Assembly (NCBI GenBank): GCA_030522415.1
Contig: CM060104.1
Location: 17,163,729 to 17,227,728, forward strand
Direction: 5' to 3'
Length of the DNA stretch: 64,000 nt
Source: Channallabes apus
Lineage: Eukaryota > Chordata > Actinopteri > Siluriformes > Clariidae
This document shows positions 21,713 to 30,759 of this stretch, one piece after another. A program made the translations under genes and the position numbers. Each line of letters starts with the position of its first letter. Position 1 is the stretch's first letter. Below the pieces are notes generated by a model, which saw only the letters and a list, made by a program, of their open reading frames with translations, did no database searches and was not told where the DNA came from.

Positions 21713-21819
21713 CATATTTGCATACTTGCCAAAGGGGGAAAGATGTAAAATACTGTTATAACTCGGGAGAAACTAAGTTACTAGTGAAAAATGGGAGAGT
21801 TAGCAGGTATGCATATTTG
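21713..21819. mobile_element. Very short (91-bp) hAT MITE with 8-bp target duplication
   Basis: The element 21721-21811 begins CATACTTGCCAA and ends TTAGCAGGTATG, inverted ends with two mismatches. It is flanked by CATATTTG at 21713-21720 and 21812-21819. There is no coding capacity. Confidence 0.75.
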
Positions 21820-22220
21820 TGAGAGGGCCAGTGTTTTATTCTCTCAAGCAGTGAGATTAATAAAGTTCTAACGCTAGCAACCTAACTAAATACTAGCGTC
21901 ATGCTAGCACTACAGTTAACAGGTTAGCGTTCATTCATCACTTCACCATCTTCGTAACCCTGCAAACATTCTGTGGCCGTTGGAATGATGCGCAGAAGAC
22001 CAACAAATACAACTGAGGGTTGTTTTATTCCAATTAACAATAAAAAGTTACTATTAATTTCTATGTGGAAGAAGAGTAAACAAAACAAAATCTTAGAACC
22101 AATCTTTCTTCAGTAATGGACAAATGTTGACACGAAGATATTATAATTTACATCAACCCAAAGAAATCAATAACCAAAGAAAATAAACAAAAGTACAGAA
22201 TCACTATGGTGTGCAGTATA

Positions 22221-23420
22221 ATAAAAAAAAAAGAGAACAAACAGCCAGTAAAGAAAATACGGCAGTGGCAGTTTTTCCAACCTCATTTTCAAACACACAC
22301 GCCCCAATGGGCCAAACACACCAGGGAAACTTGTATAGCTTGAACGTCCTGATATGTTAGCTTTCACTATACTAACAGTGGAATCCAATCCTTCACTCAC
22401 ACCAATTACTGGAAAACGCTACAGGTGAAACCTCTCACCACATTAACTATGGAATAAAATCACTGTCAAAAATATTCGTGCTTAAAAAAAAGATGTGTGT
22501 GTAATCTACGGCCACTACAGCGTACAGATACGAGATTTTGTGTGTTTGTTACAATACAACTCTGAAATATACGACTCTGACCGCTTACAGATACGAATCT
22601 CATTGTTACAACTCCTCTGTTTCACGGACGAATTGTGAAATTACGGGTACGAATGCTGTGCGTGAAACCACTGTCAAAAATACGTCATCAAGATCACAGG
22701 CATTACTATCAGAGGGAAGATTAATCGATTCCACGATATGCGCATGATTCTGAGTGCTTACTTACTATAGTTAAACTATCTTCTTAATATTAATCCTTTC
22801 TGTAATTAGTGATAACTAACCCTTAGAAATTTGGGTGGAATTGTGCACTTACCTGAGACGATGAGTTAGCTATTGGCTGCTGATCCGCCATTTTGGCGCC
22901 TGTTGTTTAAACCGCTAAAGGGCTCATGCGCATATCGTGGAATCGATTAATCTTCCCTCTGATAGTAATGCCTGTGATCTTGATGACGTATATTTGACAG
23001 TGGTTGTGGTTTCACGCACAGCATTCGTACCCGTAATTTCACAATTCGTCCGTGAAACAGAGGAGTTGTAACAACGAGATTCGTATCTGTAAGCGGTCAG
23101 AGTCGTATATTTCAGAGTTGTATTGTAACAAACACACAAAATCTCGTATCTGTACGCTGTAGTGGCCGTAGATTACACACAAATCTTTTTTTTACGCACG
23201 AATATTTTTGACAGTGATTTTATTCCATAATTAACTTCATGGTTTCCAGTCTCATATGCACCGAGTCACACGCGTACGTGATGACGTCATCACGCATTTC
23301 TTAAAGGGCCCTGTACCCATTTTCACCCTACAAGCACAAAATATAGAGTACAGACATCCAATGCCCCTTTAACCACCACCCGGTTACAATTCTATAGAGA
23401 AAGAAAAAAAAAAAAAAAAA
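22221..23420. mobile_element. 1200-bp insertion in the 3' LTR
   Basis: The sequence is absent from the 5' LTR. It starts ATAAAAAAAAAAGAG and ends in a run of about 18 A. It holds a foldback element at 22443-23234 with 226 and 190 bp of other DNA around it. A perfect 18-bp palindrome, CGTGATGACGTCATCACG, lies at 23277-23294. Neither terminal inverted repeats of the whole insert nor a clear target duplication are visible, so its origin (DNA element, retroposon or filler DNA) is open. Confidence 0.7.
22443..23234. mobile_element. Foldback (inverted-repeat) MITE flanked by TTAA
   Basis: Two arms of about 305 and 311 bp (22443-22747 and 22924-23234) are near-perfect reverse complements separated by a loop of about 176 bp. 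TTAA stands at both outer edges (22443-22446 and 23231-23234), as expected for elements moved by piggyBac- or Kolobok-type transposases. The outermost element sequence reads TATGGAATAAAATCACTGTC. Because of the arms, the same 70-codon frame appears on opposite strands (22538-22747 and 22924-23139); that is a consequence of symmetry, not evidence of a gene. Confidence 0.8.
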
Positions 23421-23816
23421 AGCTCAGGCATCTTAGCCGTTTCTTTCATACACAGGTGGTTCTTTGGCTAACTATAGCAGCAATTCTCAGCTAAATTATC
23501 ATCCAGTACCTCAGACCAACCTGAAAGTTTGTGTGTAACCTTAACACGATAATAGTAATAAATGTTACATATAGGGATAATTTTTCAGTCATATGTGACT
23601 TTGGTGAGTGAACATGTGTATGCAGACCTTGTATTTAACGTCATTTTCCCTTAAATGCCCGAGGAGGATGAACCGTCATCAGCGCTCAAAAGAGAAGACA
23701 CGAAGCTGACTGACAGCCGATGAATACACCGGTGAACTTAGGGGGAGGGGCCAAGCAAACTTCAACCCAGCAGCTGGGTTACACAAAAACTACCCAACTC
23801 TCTGTAAATACTTTCC

Positions 23817-26800
23817 TTAAAATTCCTTTACTGCTTCCCGGAACAGAGTAGAACTCAGACTAGCCAAAATTTGCAGAACTGTTGAATCGCCTCCAGAAGC
23901 TGAGTCCAAGACAGACTTGGGCTCATGATGCAAATTGGAGTGCTGTCCGGCATTTGGTCTATTGCTTCTACGTGGTGCAGCCACAGGAAAACCCTTTGTT
24001 TTAGGCGAGGTGTCAGACATTTCCTCCGTTTCCGAGGCCCTAGCACAAACATACCCACTTACGCTGGCCTCGTCAGCATCAGTCACGGATTCAACTCCTT
24101 GTGGGCAGACAGACTGGATACCTAGTTCCAGCACCGCATTACCCTGACTCATTTCCATGAAAACCATGTCCTCATCTGAATCCTCCGACTCCACTTCCTT
24201 GGAGGAGTCAGACCGGACTTCTGGAGCTTTGGACCTTTGCCTTGGTGCAGGCACAGGAAGATTTACACACTGCCTTACATCAACCCTGTGAACCCTCTTC
24301 GTCGGCCCTCCCTCCAGAGGCTCTACCGTATAGGTATTACCAAGGATGTCTAATACTCGAAAGACTGTTGGTCCCCAAGCATCCTGGATTTTGTTATGAC
24401 CTAATGGCCTGTTTCTCAAGTACATCAGAGAATCTATTCCAATCTGGGGACAATAAATTCTGTCTCTCTGCATTTCAATACGCTCAGCAGCTTTTTGTTC
24501 AGAATATTCCCTTGCCCTGGCGTGTGCATCACTCAAACGTTTTTGGTGGACTGCTAACCAGTCATGCCTTTTGTCAAAAGCCTGCTCTCGCCCCAACAAC
24601 GCATCCACTGGCAAGTGAGGGTCAACACCAAACAATAGATAATGTGGGGAATAGCCTGTCGTCGCATGAGTTGTTGCATTGTAGGCATAAACCAATTCTG
24701 GCAGATATTCCGCCCAACAGCGCTTCTTTTCAGGGGGCAAAGTGCGCAGTAGGTCATGCATCGTCCTGTTAAACCGCTCACATTGAGCGTTACCAGTGGG
24801 ATGATAAGGTGTGGTGCGGCTCTTCTTCACACCATAAAGCTTACAGAGTTCTGTTACGACTTCACTTTCGAAGTTGCGGCCCTGGTCCGAATGTAGTCGT
24901 TCTGGAACCCCGTACTTCATGAACCATTCCCTGAGCAATACCTTAGCTGTGGTGTCTGCTTTTTGATCGCGAGTAGGGAATGCCTGAGTAAATTTCGTGA
25001 AGACATCTGTGACAACAAGAACATTCTCACGACCATCTGATGTAGGTTCGAGCACGGTGAAGTCTACTGCAATTACCTCCAGCGGTCTAGAATCCAAAAA
25101 TGACTTCATTGGTGGATGAACCTTTGGTTGAGGCATTTTAGTTAACACACAACGCTGACAATCTTTAATCCACTGAGCAACATCATTGTGCATACCCACC
25201 CAAAAGCATCTGCCTCTCAGCAAGTGCAAGGTACGTTCAATGCCTTGATGGCCCATAGAGTTGTGCACACACTCCAGAACTGGCCTTTTCAGGCTAGAAG
25301 GCAACAAGAGCTGAAAACACTCCCCATCTGTAGGGTCCCTAATCACCCGATACAGTAATCCCTGACGCTCCCTGATATTATCCCAATGTTTTAACATGGA
25401 CTGAACAGGTTTAGGCAGAGCTATGCGATCCTTGCCATATGGTCTCCTCTTCTGCTCCCACAACCTCCTAAATACACTAATCACAGGATCCTGCAGGTGG
25501 AAGGCACGTAACTCATCAGTAGTATAACCTGGAAAGGTAGGTGTATTTCCCTGTCTCAGCCCATTAGGATCATCAGAATATGATTCCACCGCCCGTATAT
25601 GCCTTAGTCTACAACTGTGTAGCCCAGCAGCAACAAGTGCTGAGTCTAGGGCTGTACCACGGTTAATCAAACTACAAATTGCAATACATTCATCATACTC
25701 TGCATCACCTGAGATCGGCTCTGGCTCCCCTGCAGATGGCTGCCTAGAGAGTGCATCGGCTACCACATTTCGACATCCTGGACGGTACTGGACATCAAAA
25801 TCAAAGACGGACAGTTGCGAAATCCACCTCTGCTCAATTGCACCAAGCTTGGCGGTTTTCAGATGGCACAAAGGGTTGTTGTCTGTGATCACAGTGAACT
25901 TGGAACCCAATAAATATCCTCGAAATTTTTCAGCAATTGCCCACTTAAGAGCAAGAAGCTCAAGTTTCATGCTGCTATAGTTCCGATCATTCTTTTCAGC
26001 ATCTCTTAGTCGTCTACTTGCAAAGGCAATCACACGCTTGGACTCTCCCTGATGCTGGTACAGGACGGCCCCAAGCCCTTGGCTGCTAGCATCCGTCTCC
26101 ACAATAAACGGTTTTGTAAAGTCTGCAAAACCTAAAATAGGTGCACTTGTAAGCTTGTCTTTGAGAATGTCAAAAGCAGCATGGCATTCTTCAGTCCACA
26201 GACACTGCAGCAAGTGATTAGCCTTGTTTGGACTCCCGCTGTTCAAACATGAGTTTACGACGTCATGCAAGGGACCAGCTATTTTAGAAAATCCCTGAAC
26301 GAATCGCCTATAGTAGCTGCAGAAGCCAAGGAATGATCTTAAATTCCTCAATGTAGTTGGAATCGGCCACTGCTTCATAGCAGCTACTTTCTGGGGATCT
26401 GTGCTGATACCCTCTGCCGATATCTTGTGTCCTAAAAACGCAACCTCTGATTGAAGAAAGTGACACTTCTCCAGCTTTACCTTCAGACCAGTGTCTTGCA
26501 GCCGCTTCAACACAGTGTCCAGTCTAGTCAAGTGATCTTGAAATGTTGAAGAATACACTAAGATATCGTCTAGATAGACTAGCAAAATCTGAAATACCAG
26601 GTCATTCATGGTGGCTTGCATTAACCTCTGAAAGGTCGCAGGCCCATTGCAGACCCCGAATGGCATTCGTAAGTACTCATATAACCCAAAAGGAGTCGAG
26701 AACGCTGTTTTGCGTCGATCCCCTTCTTCCACAGCCACCTGATGATAGCCACTTGCTAGATCAATTGTAGAGAAATATTGTGCTCCGCGCAGAGCATCAA

Positions 26801-29003
26801 AGCTTTCATCTATGCGGGGTAAGGGAAATGCATCCCTTATGGTCTTCTGGTTTAGTTTACGATAATCTACACATAGCCTGATATTTCCATCGGATTTCCG
26901 CACCACAACTATAGGTGACGCATAGGCACTGTTACTCTCCTGTATGACCCCTTTCCGTAACAAGTTAGAGATATGCTCTCTCACTTCACTATACTGATTT
27001 GGTGGAATCTTTCGATATGGCTGGGTAACAGGTTCATCATCAGTCAAACGGATTTCGTGTTTAACCTTATCAGTATACCCAAGGTCCTCATCCTCTACAG
27101 CAAATATGTCAATGTACTTGGTTAATAATATCCTGAACTGAGCTTGCTCATCCTCGCTACCAGCCACATCAATCTTATCCAAGATTTCCTGTATACGGTT
27201 TCCACTAATCTCACCCTTTACATCTATGGTCACTTGTTCAAGGTCAGCTGAGATCCGCCGAAATTTAACTTCACAACGCTGTGAACTGTTCACACACTCC
27301 ACCTTCGACAGAATACCCAGCCGTGTCCTAGGGGACAAGAACACGTCCTCCTGAGAAAAATTCAGAATTTCAACAGGTATACAGGAAATATTTGCGGCAA
27401 CAAGTGTGGGAACAGCCATCAGACCTCCTGGCAACGAAGTACTCAAAGGTTCTAACATCCTAAGCTGCCCAGTCCCCAAACCTCGATTAGATGCTCTTGC
27501 CAAGATAGTCACTACTGACCCAGCAGGTATTCGCTCCGCCCGTTTTCCAGCCACCCGCGCAACACATGTCCTTTCGACCGTACATGTCTGTGCCTTCTGG
27601 AAAACATCCCTCCACTCAGAATCCACTCTTGCCCCCAATGTAGTATCAAATTCTGCATTGACCAGCTGCCTACACTGACTGATTATGTTCATGCCTATAA
27701 TACATGGCAATGGTTTATCAGGGCTAACTAGGTCTTTAACAACTAAGAAACCACAGTGTGGCATCTTGACTCCCATGGCCTCAACCTCTAACTCCAGGTA
27801 TCCAAGATAGGGTATGTCAAGCCCATTGGCAGCTGTGAGTTTTAGCCAGCCCGTGGTAGAGAGCATATCTCCGTCATCCCCACACAGATGGTTCCGGAAA
27901 TACTGCTCAGTTATTGTGCTCACCTGACTACCCGTGTCCAAAAGACACTGGGTGGCAACACCACCAACCAAAAGCTCGACTACAGGGCATGTACCTACAG
28001 CGCGTTGCATCAACTGGTCACAGGTGGGTGGAACACCATCTGAGTCAACCTGACCACCCCGAATTGCACGACTTGTTACAACTGGGTACGTCTCGCTTCC
28101 TTGATAGTCAGGGGGAACAGGCTGAGCCGACTGAGTTCTTGGCTTCTGAGTACAATTCTTTGCCACATGTCCCGCTGCCTGACACCTAAAACATATTGGT
28201 TGCCCATCCTCAGTAAATTTTGGTTGATACTTAGGTCGGCTAGTGTTCACCCTTGTGCTGCTACCTTGTGCACCAAGATCTTTAACTGCTTGAGTCAGCT
28301 CACTAATTGCCTTGCCTTGTTCAGCTACCACTTTAAGTACATCCTCTAAAGTAACATCTCTATGTTCATGTACTTGAAGGGCTGAACAATGCGCTAAACT
28401 ACTATGTCGTGACTTGTTTGCTTTTGGTACCAAGGGTTCCTCTAGAAACCACAATTGTGCTTCATCTCGGACATCAATCATAGTACAATCTGGGTGATTC
28501 CGGACAAATTTACGAAGTTCCCGCTTAAGAGAAGAATCCGAGACCCCTTCCACAAACTGATCCCTCAAGGCTACCTTCACATCAGCTACAGCGTCAGAGG
28601 AGCATTTCAGAACCAAATTGAGTGCTTGCGACAGTGCATGAGAGAACTCTCTGATACTTTCCCCCTCTAGTTGTTTACGACTATAGAAACTGTGAAGGAG
28701 CTGAGGTGCACTACGCTTGTCTCTAAAGGCTTCGCTGAGATATACGAACAGTTCACTAACCCCGTCATCCGCGACACTTCGTAAACGTACTTCTTCAAGG
28801 GCTGCCCCTCTTAAGAGAGACATGATAAAATCATACTGGTCATGGTCAGACTGATGCCGAGCACGCAGAACACGCTCGACCTCCTCTATAAAATCATCGA
28901 CTGACCTGCCATCTTTCTCAATGTCACCACAATATGGAGAAATGTGCCTTTCTCTCGGAACATAAACATAAGACCTTTGACTCAATGCAGAAATGGCAGC
29001 CAT
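23817..29003 (-). CDS. Gag-Pol polyprotein of a Ty3/gypsy element (1728 aa, uninterrupted)
   Basis: A single frame without stop or frameshift encodes gag and pol together. In order: a gag-like helical region (about residues 20-200); a CCHC zinc knuckle, C-x2-C-x4-H-x4-C, at 271-284; an aspartic protease with LLDTGS around D356; reverse transcriptase with YLDD at 810-813; RNase H with the first Asp in ETDASS at 971; an integrase with an HHCC zinc finger (GHQG near 1252, CQRC); and the core Asp1314, Asp1373, Glu1409, with 35 residues between the last two. No chromodomain is evident at the end, which is Glu/Ser-rich and runs almost to the LTR. The start Met (MAAISALSQR) follows about 350 bases of leader. 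All catalytic residues are present, so it could be functional. Whether any envelope gene exists: none seen. Confidence 0.93.
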   Translation of the reverse strand: MAAISALSQRSYVYVPRERHISPYCGDIEKDGRSVDDFIEEVERVLRARHQSDHDQYDFIMSLLRGAALEEVRLRSVADDGVSELFVYLSEAFRDKRSAPQLLHSFYSRKQLEGESIREFSHALSQALNLVLKCSSDAVADVKVALRDQFVEGVSDSSLKRELRKFVRNHPDCTMIDVRDEAQLWFLEEPLVPKANKSRHSSLAHCSALQVHEHRDVTLEDVLKVVAEQGKAISELTQAVKDLGAQGSSTRVNTSRPKYQPKFTEDGQPICFRCQAAGHVAKNCTQKPRTQSAQPVPPDYQGSETYPVVTSRAIRGGQVDSDGVPPTCDQLMQRAVGTCPVVELLVGGVATQCLLDTGSQVSTITEQYFRNHLCGDDGDMLSTTGWLKLTAANGLDIPYLGYLELEVEAMGVKMPHCGFLVVKDLVSPDKPLPCIIGMNIISQCRQLVNAEFDTTLGARVDSEWRDVFQKAQTCTVERTCVARVAGKRAERIPAGSVVTILARASNRGLGTGQLRMLEPLSTSLPGGLMAVPTLVAANISCIPVEILNFSQEDVFLSPRTRLGILSKVECVNSSQRCEVKFRRISADLEQVTIDVKGEISGNRIQEILDKIDVAGSEDEQAQFRILLTKYIDIFAVEDEDLGYTDKVKHEIRLTDDEPVTQPYRKIPPNQYSEVREHISNLLRKGVIQESNSAYASPIVVVRKSDGNIRLCVDYRKLNQKTIRDAFPLPRIDESFDALRGAQYFSTIDLASGYHQVAVEEGDRRKTAFSTPFGLYEYLRMPFGVCNGPATFQRLMQATMNDLVFQILLVYLDDILVYSSTFQDHLTRLDTVLKRLQDTGLKVKLEKCHFLQSEVAFLGHKISAEGISTDPQKVAAMKQWPIPTTLRNLRSFLGFCSYYRRFVQGFSKIAGPLHDVVNSCLNSGSPNKANHLLQCLWTEECHAAFDILKDKLTSAPILGFADFTKPFIVETDASSQGLGAVLYQHQGESKRVIAFASRRLRDAEKNDRNYSSMKLELLALKWAIAEKFRGYLLGSKFTVITDNNPLCHLKTAKLGAIEQRWISQLSVFDFDVQYRPGCRNVVADALSRQPSAGEPEPISGDAEYDECIAICSLINRGTALDSALVAAGLHSCRLRHIRAVESYSDDPNGLRQGNTPTFPGYTTDELRAFHLQDPVISVFRRLWEQKRRPYGKDRIALPKPVQSMLKHWDNIRERQGLLYRVIRDPTDGECFQLLLPSSLKRPVLECVHNSMGHQGIERTLHLLRGRCFWVGMHNDVAQWIKDCQRCVLTKMPQPKVHPPMKSFLDSRPLEVIAVDFTVLEPTSDGRENVLVVTDVFTKFTQAFPTRDQKADTTAKVLLREWFMKYGVPERLHSDQGRNFESEVVTELCKLYGVKKSRTTPYHPTGNAQCERFNRTMHDLLRTLPPEKKRCWAEYLPELVYAYNATTHATTGYSPHYLLFGVDPHLPVDALLGREQAFDKRHDWLAVHQKRLSDAHARAREYSEQKAAERIEMQRDRIYCPQIGIDSLMYLRNRPLGHNKIQDAWGPTVFRVLDILGNTYTVEPLEGGPTKRVHRVDVRQCVNLPVPAPRQRSKAPEVRSDSSKEVESEDSDEDMVFMEMSQGNAVLELGIQSVCPQGVESVTDADEASVSGYVCARASETEEMSDTSPKTKGFPVAAPRRSNRPNAGQHSNLHHEPKSVLDSASGGDSTVLQILASLSSTLFREAVKEF

Positions 29004-29354
29004 GGCTTCATTGTGCCCACTCTGTAACTCTCTTAATTTGTTCTGGCAAATTATCGGCTGGTTCTGACATCGTGAGTCCTTACAAAAACTTGAAAACTCA
29101 ACAAAAAAAAGGATAAAGCCTCCTCCTGACCAGATGTAGCAAGTCCTGCACAGTCTCTATCTTTGGCTGGCTGCTGATGAATCCTTACTGGGCCTCTGCT
29201 CTGATCCTTGACGATCCACCGATGTCCCTTCGCAACACCAGGTGTCTTTCTCGGCTTCCCCTAAACTCTCAGCCTCTTCACCACTACCGTATTATTTACT
29301 GTACTTTCTACTGCACACCAAAAAAAACATTTAATCTTCTAACCACTTGGAATA

Positions 29355-29371
29355 CCCCACTCCTGGTACCA
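29355..29371 (-). other. Primer-binding site of the gypsy element
   Basis: On the minus strand the sequence TGGTACCAGGAGTGGGG starts a few bases after the 5' LTR edge. It is complementary to the 3' end of tRNA-Leu(UAA) including CCA, judged from remembered tRNA sequences. Confidence 0.7.
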
Positions 29372-29376
29372 AAATT

Positions 29377-30008
29377 TGTGGCCGTTGGAATGATGCGCAG
29401 AAGACCAACAAATACAACTGAGGGTTGTTTTATTCCAATTAACAATAAAAAGTTACTATTAATTTCTATGTGGAAGAAGAGTAAACAAAACAAAATCTTA
29501 GAACCAATCTTTCTTCAGTAATGGACAAATGTTGACACGAAGATATTATAATTTACATCAACCCAAAGAAATCAATAACCAAAGAAAATAAACAAAAGTA
29601 CAGAATCACTATGGTGTGCAGTATAAGCTCAGGCATCTTAACCGTTTCTTTCATACACAGGTGGTTCTTTGGCTAACTATAGCAGCAATTCTCAGCTAAA
29701 TTATCATCCAGTACCTCAGACCAACCTGAAAGTTTGTGTGTAACCGATAATAGTAATAAATGTTACATATAGGGATAATTTTTCAGTCATATGTGACTTT
29801 GGTGAGTGAACATGTGTATGCAGACCTTGTATTTAACGTCATTTTCCCTTAAATGCCCGAGGAGGATGAACCGTCATCAGCGCTCAAAAGAGAAGACACG
29901 AAGCTGACTGACAGCCGATGAATACATCGGTGAACTTAGGGGGAGGGGCCAAGCAAACTTCAACCCAGCAGCTGGGTTACACAAAAACTACCCAACTCTC
30001 TGTAAATA
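29377..30008 (-). repeat. 5' LTR of the gypsy element, uninterrupted
   Basis: This is the reference copy for the interrupted LTR. Its outer part (about 29960-30008) contains AACCCAGCAGCTGGGTT and TACCCAACTC, and similar AACCCAG motifs continue outside it to 30082. Confidence 0.9.
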
Positions 30009-30200
30009 ACCCAGAAAAATGACCCGACAGAGACAACCCAGCGTTTGGGTAGAAAAAACAACCCAGTATTTAGTGTGTACTGATGACACCATTGTTCACT
30101 ACTGAATTATGAAAATAATGAAGGTTGATTGGTTTAAAAGTATAAACCCACAACATGACATCATATTATAGTTAAAAAAAAAAAAAGAAAAGCTAAAATC
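30009..30200. other. AACCCAG-rich flank of the gypsy element
   Basis: AACCCAG, GACCCGAC, AACCCAGCGTTTGGGT and AACCCAGTATTTAG follow the LTR edge and look like part of an AACCCA-type fish repeat. No gene is present. Confidence 0.4.
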
Positions 30201-30202
30201 AT

Positions 30203-30745
30203 ACACTACCAGTCAAAAGTATGGACACGACTTCTACTTCCATGGTCTTTCCTGATTTTTATTTCTTATATACATATATACATACATTATTTACACAGGC
30301 ATCCAAAATATACAATAATCTTCTTTTGGGTTCATTGGTATTAAGATGTGTCTGCTCTGCAAAACCCTCATAATGGTTCTAATCTGAGGTGATGTTAATT
30401 GGTGATTTTTGAGGCTGGTAACTCTAAATGAACTTCTCCTCTGCAGCAGACGCATGTTTTGATCTTTCTTTTCTTGGGAAGGTCCTCATGAGAGCCAGTT
30501 TCATCATGGTGCTTGATGGGTTTTGCAAATGCTCTTGAAAATACGATATTTGCAAGAACTCTTCCAGAACAGCTGACGTTCATATCTAAAAAAAAAATTT
30601 AACAACTGACTGTTTTTCTTCTTGTTACTTAATTACCTAATTCCATATGTGTCATTTCATAGTTTGAAATCTCCAGTATTGTTCTGGAATGTAGGAAAAA
30701 ATATTCAAACTTGTGTCCAAACGTTTGAATGGTCCTGTAAATATT
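30203..30745 (-). mobile_element. Decayed Tc1-like element (family 6)
   Basis: ACACTACCAGTCAAAAGTAT at 30203 and GTGTCCAAACGTTTGAATGG near 30713 are inverted ends of a family whose ends read CTACCAGTCAAAAGTTTGG in other fish. The interior is antisense to the start of a transposase gene, with several stops and large deletions. Confidence 0.6.
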
Positions 30746-30759
30746 TTCTTTAAGAGGTT

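Larger units (their letters stand above)
21972..23810 (-). repeat. 3' LTR of the gypsy element, interrupted
   Basis: The LTR is 21972-22220 plus 23421-23810. The break falls between CAGTATA and AGCTCAGG, which are adjacent in the other LTR at 29625/29626. It carries CTTAACACGA where the 5' LTR lacks 7 bases. Confidence 0.9.
21972..30008 (-). mobile_element. Ty3/gypsy LTR retrotransposon, young, intact gag-pol
   Basis: The element runs on the minus strand. The 5' LTR is 29377-30008 (about 632 bp), the 3' LTR is 21972-23810 including a 1200-bp insertion, and one long gag-pol frame lies between. Outside the insertion the LTRs differ by about two substitutions and one 7-bp gap by eye, so integration was recent. 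The primer-binding site TGGTACCAGGAGTGGGG (minus strand, 29355-29371) is complementary to the 3' end of a tRNA-Leu(UAA)-type molecule. The short purine stretch AAGGAAAG follows the stop codon next to the 3' LTR. One LTR edge reads TGTGGCC; the other ends in TAAATA without a clear TG/CA, and no 4-5 bp target duplication was found. Confidence 0.9.

Noticed and set aside
22538..23139. Two 70-residue frames with nearly the same protein on opposite strands
   Set aside because: They are produced by the inverted-repeat arms of the foldback element; no start context, domain or homologue was recognised.
28934..29116. Plus-strand frames opposite the gypsy gag-pol
   Set aside because: Shadows of the long minus-strand coding frame without any recognisable domain.
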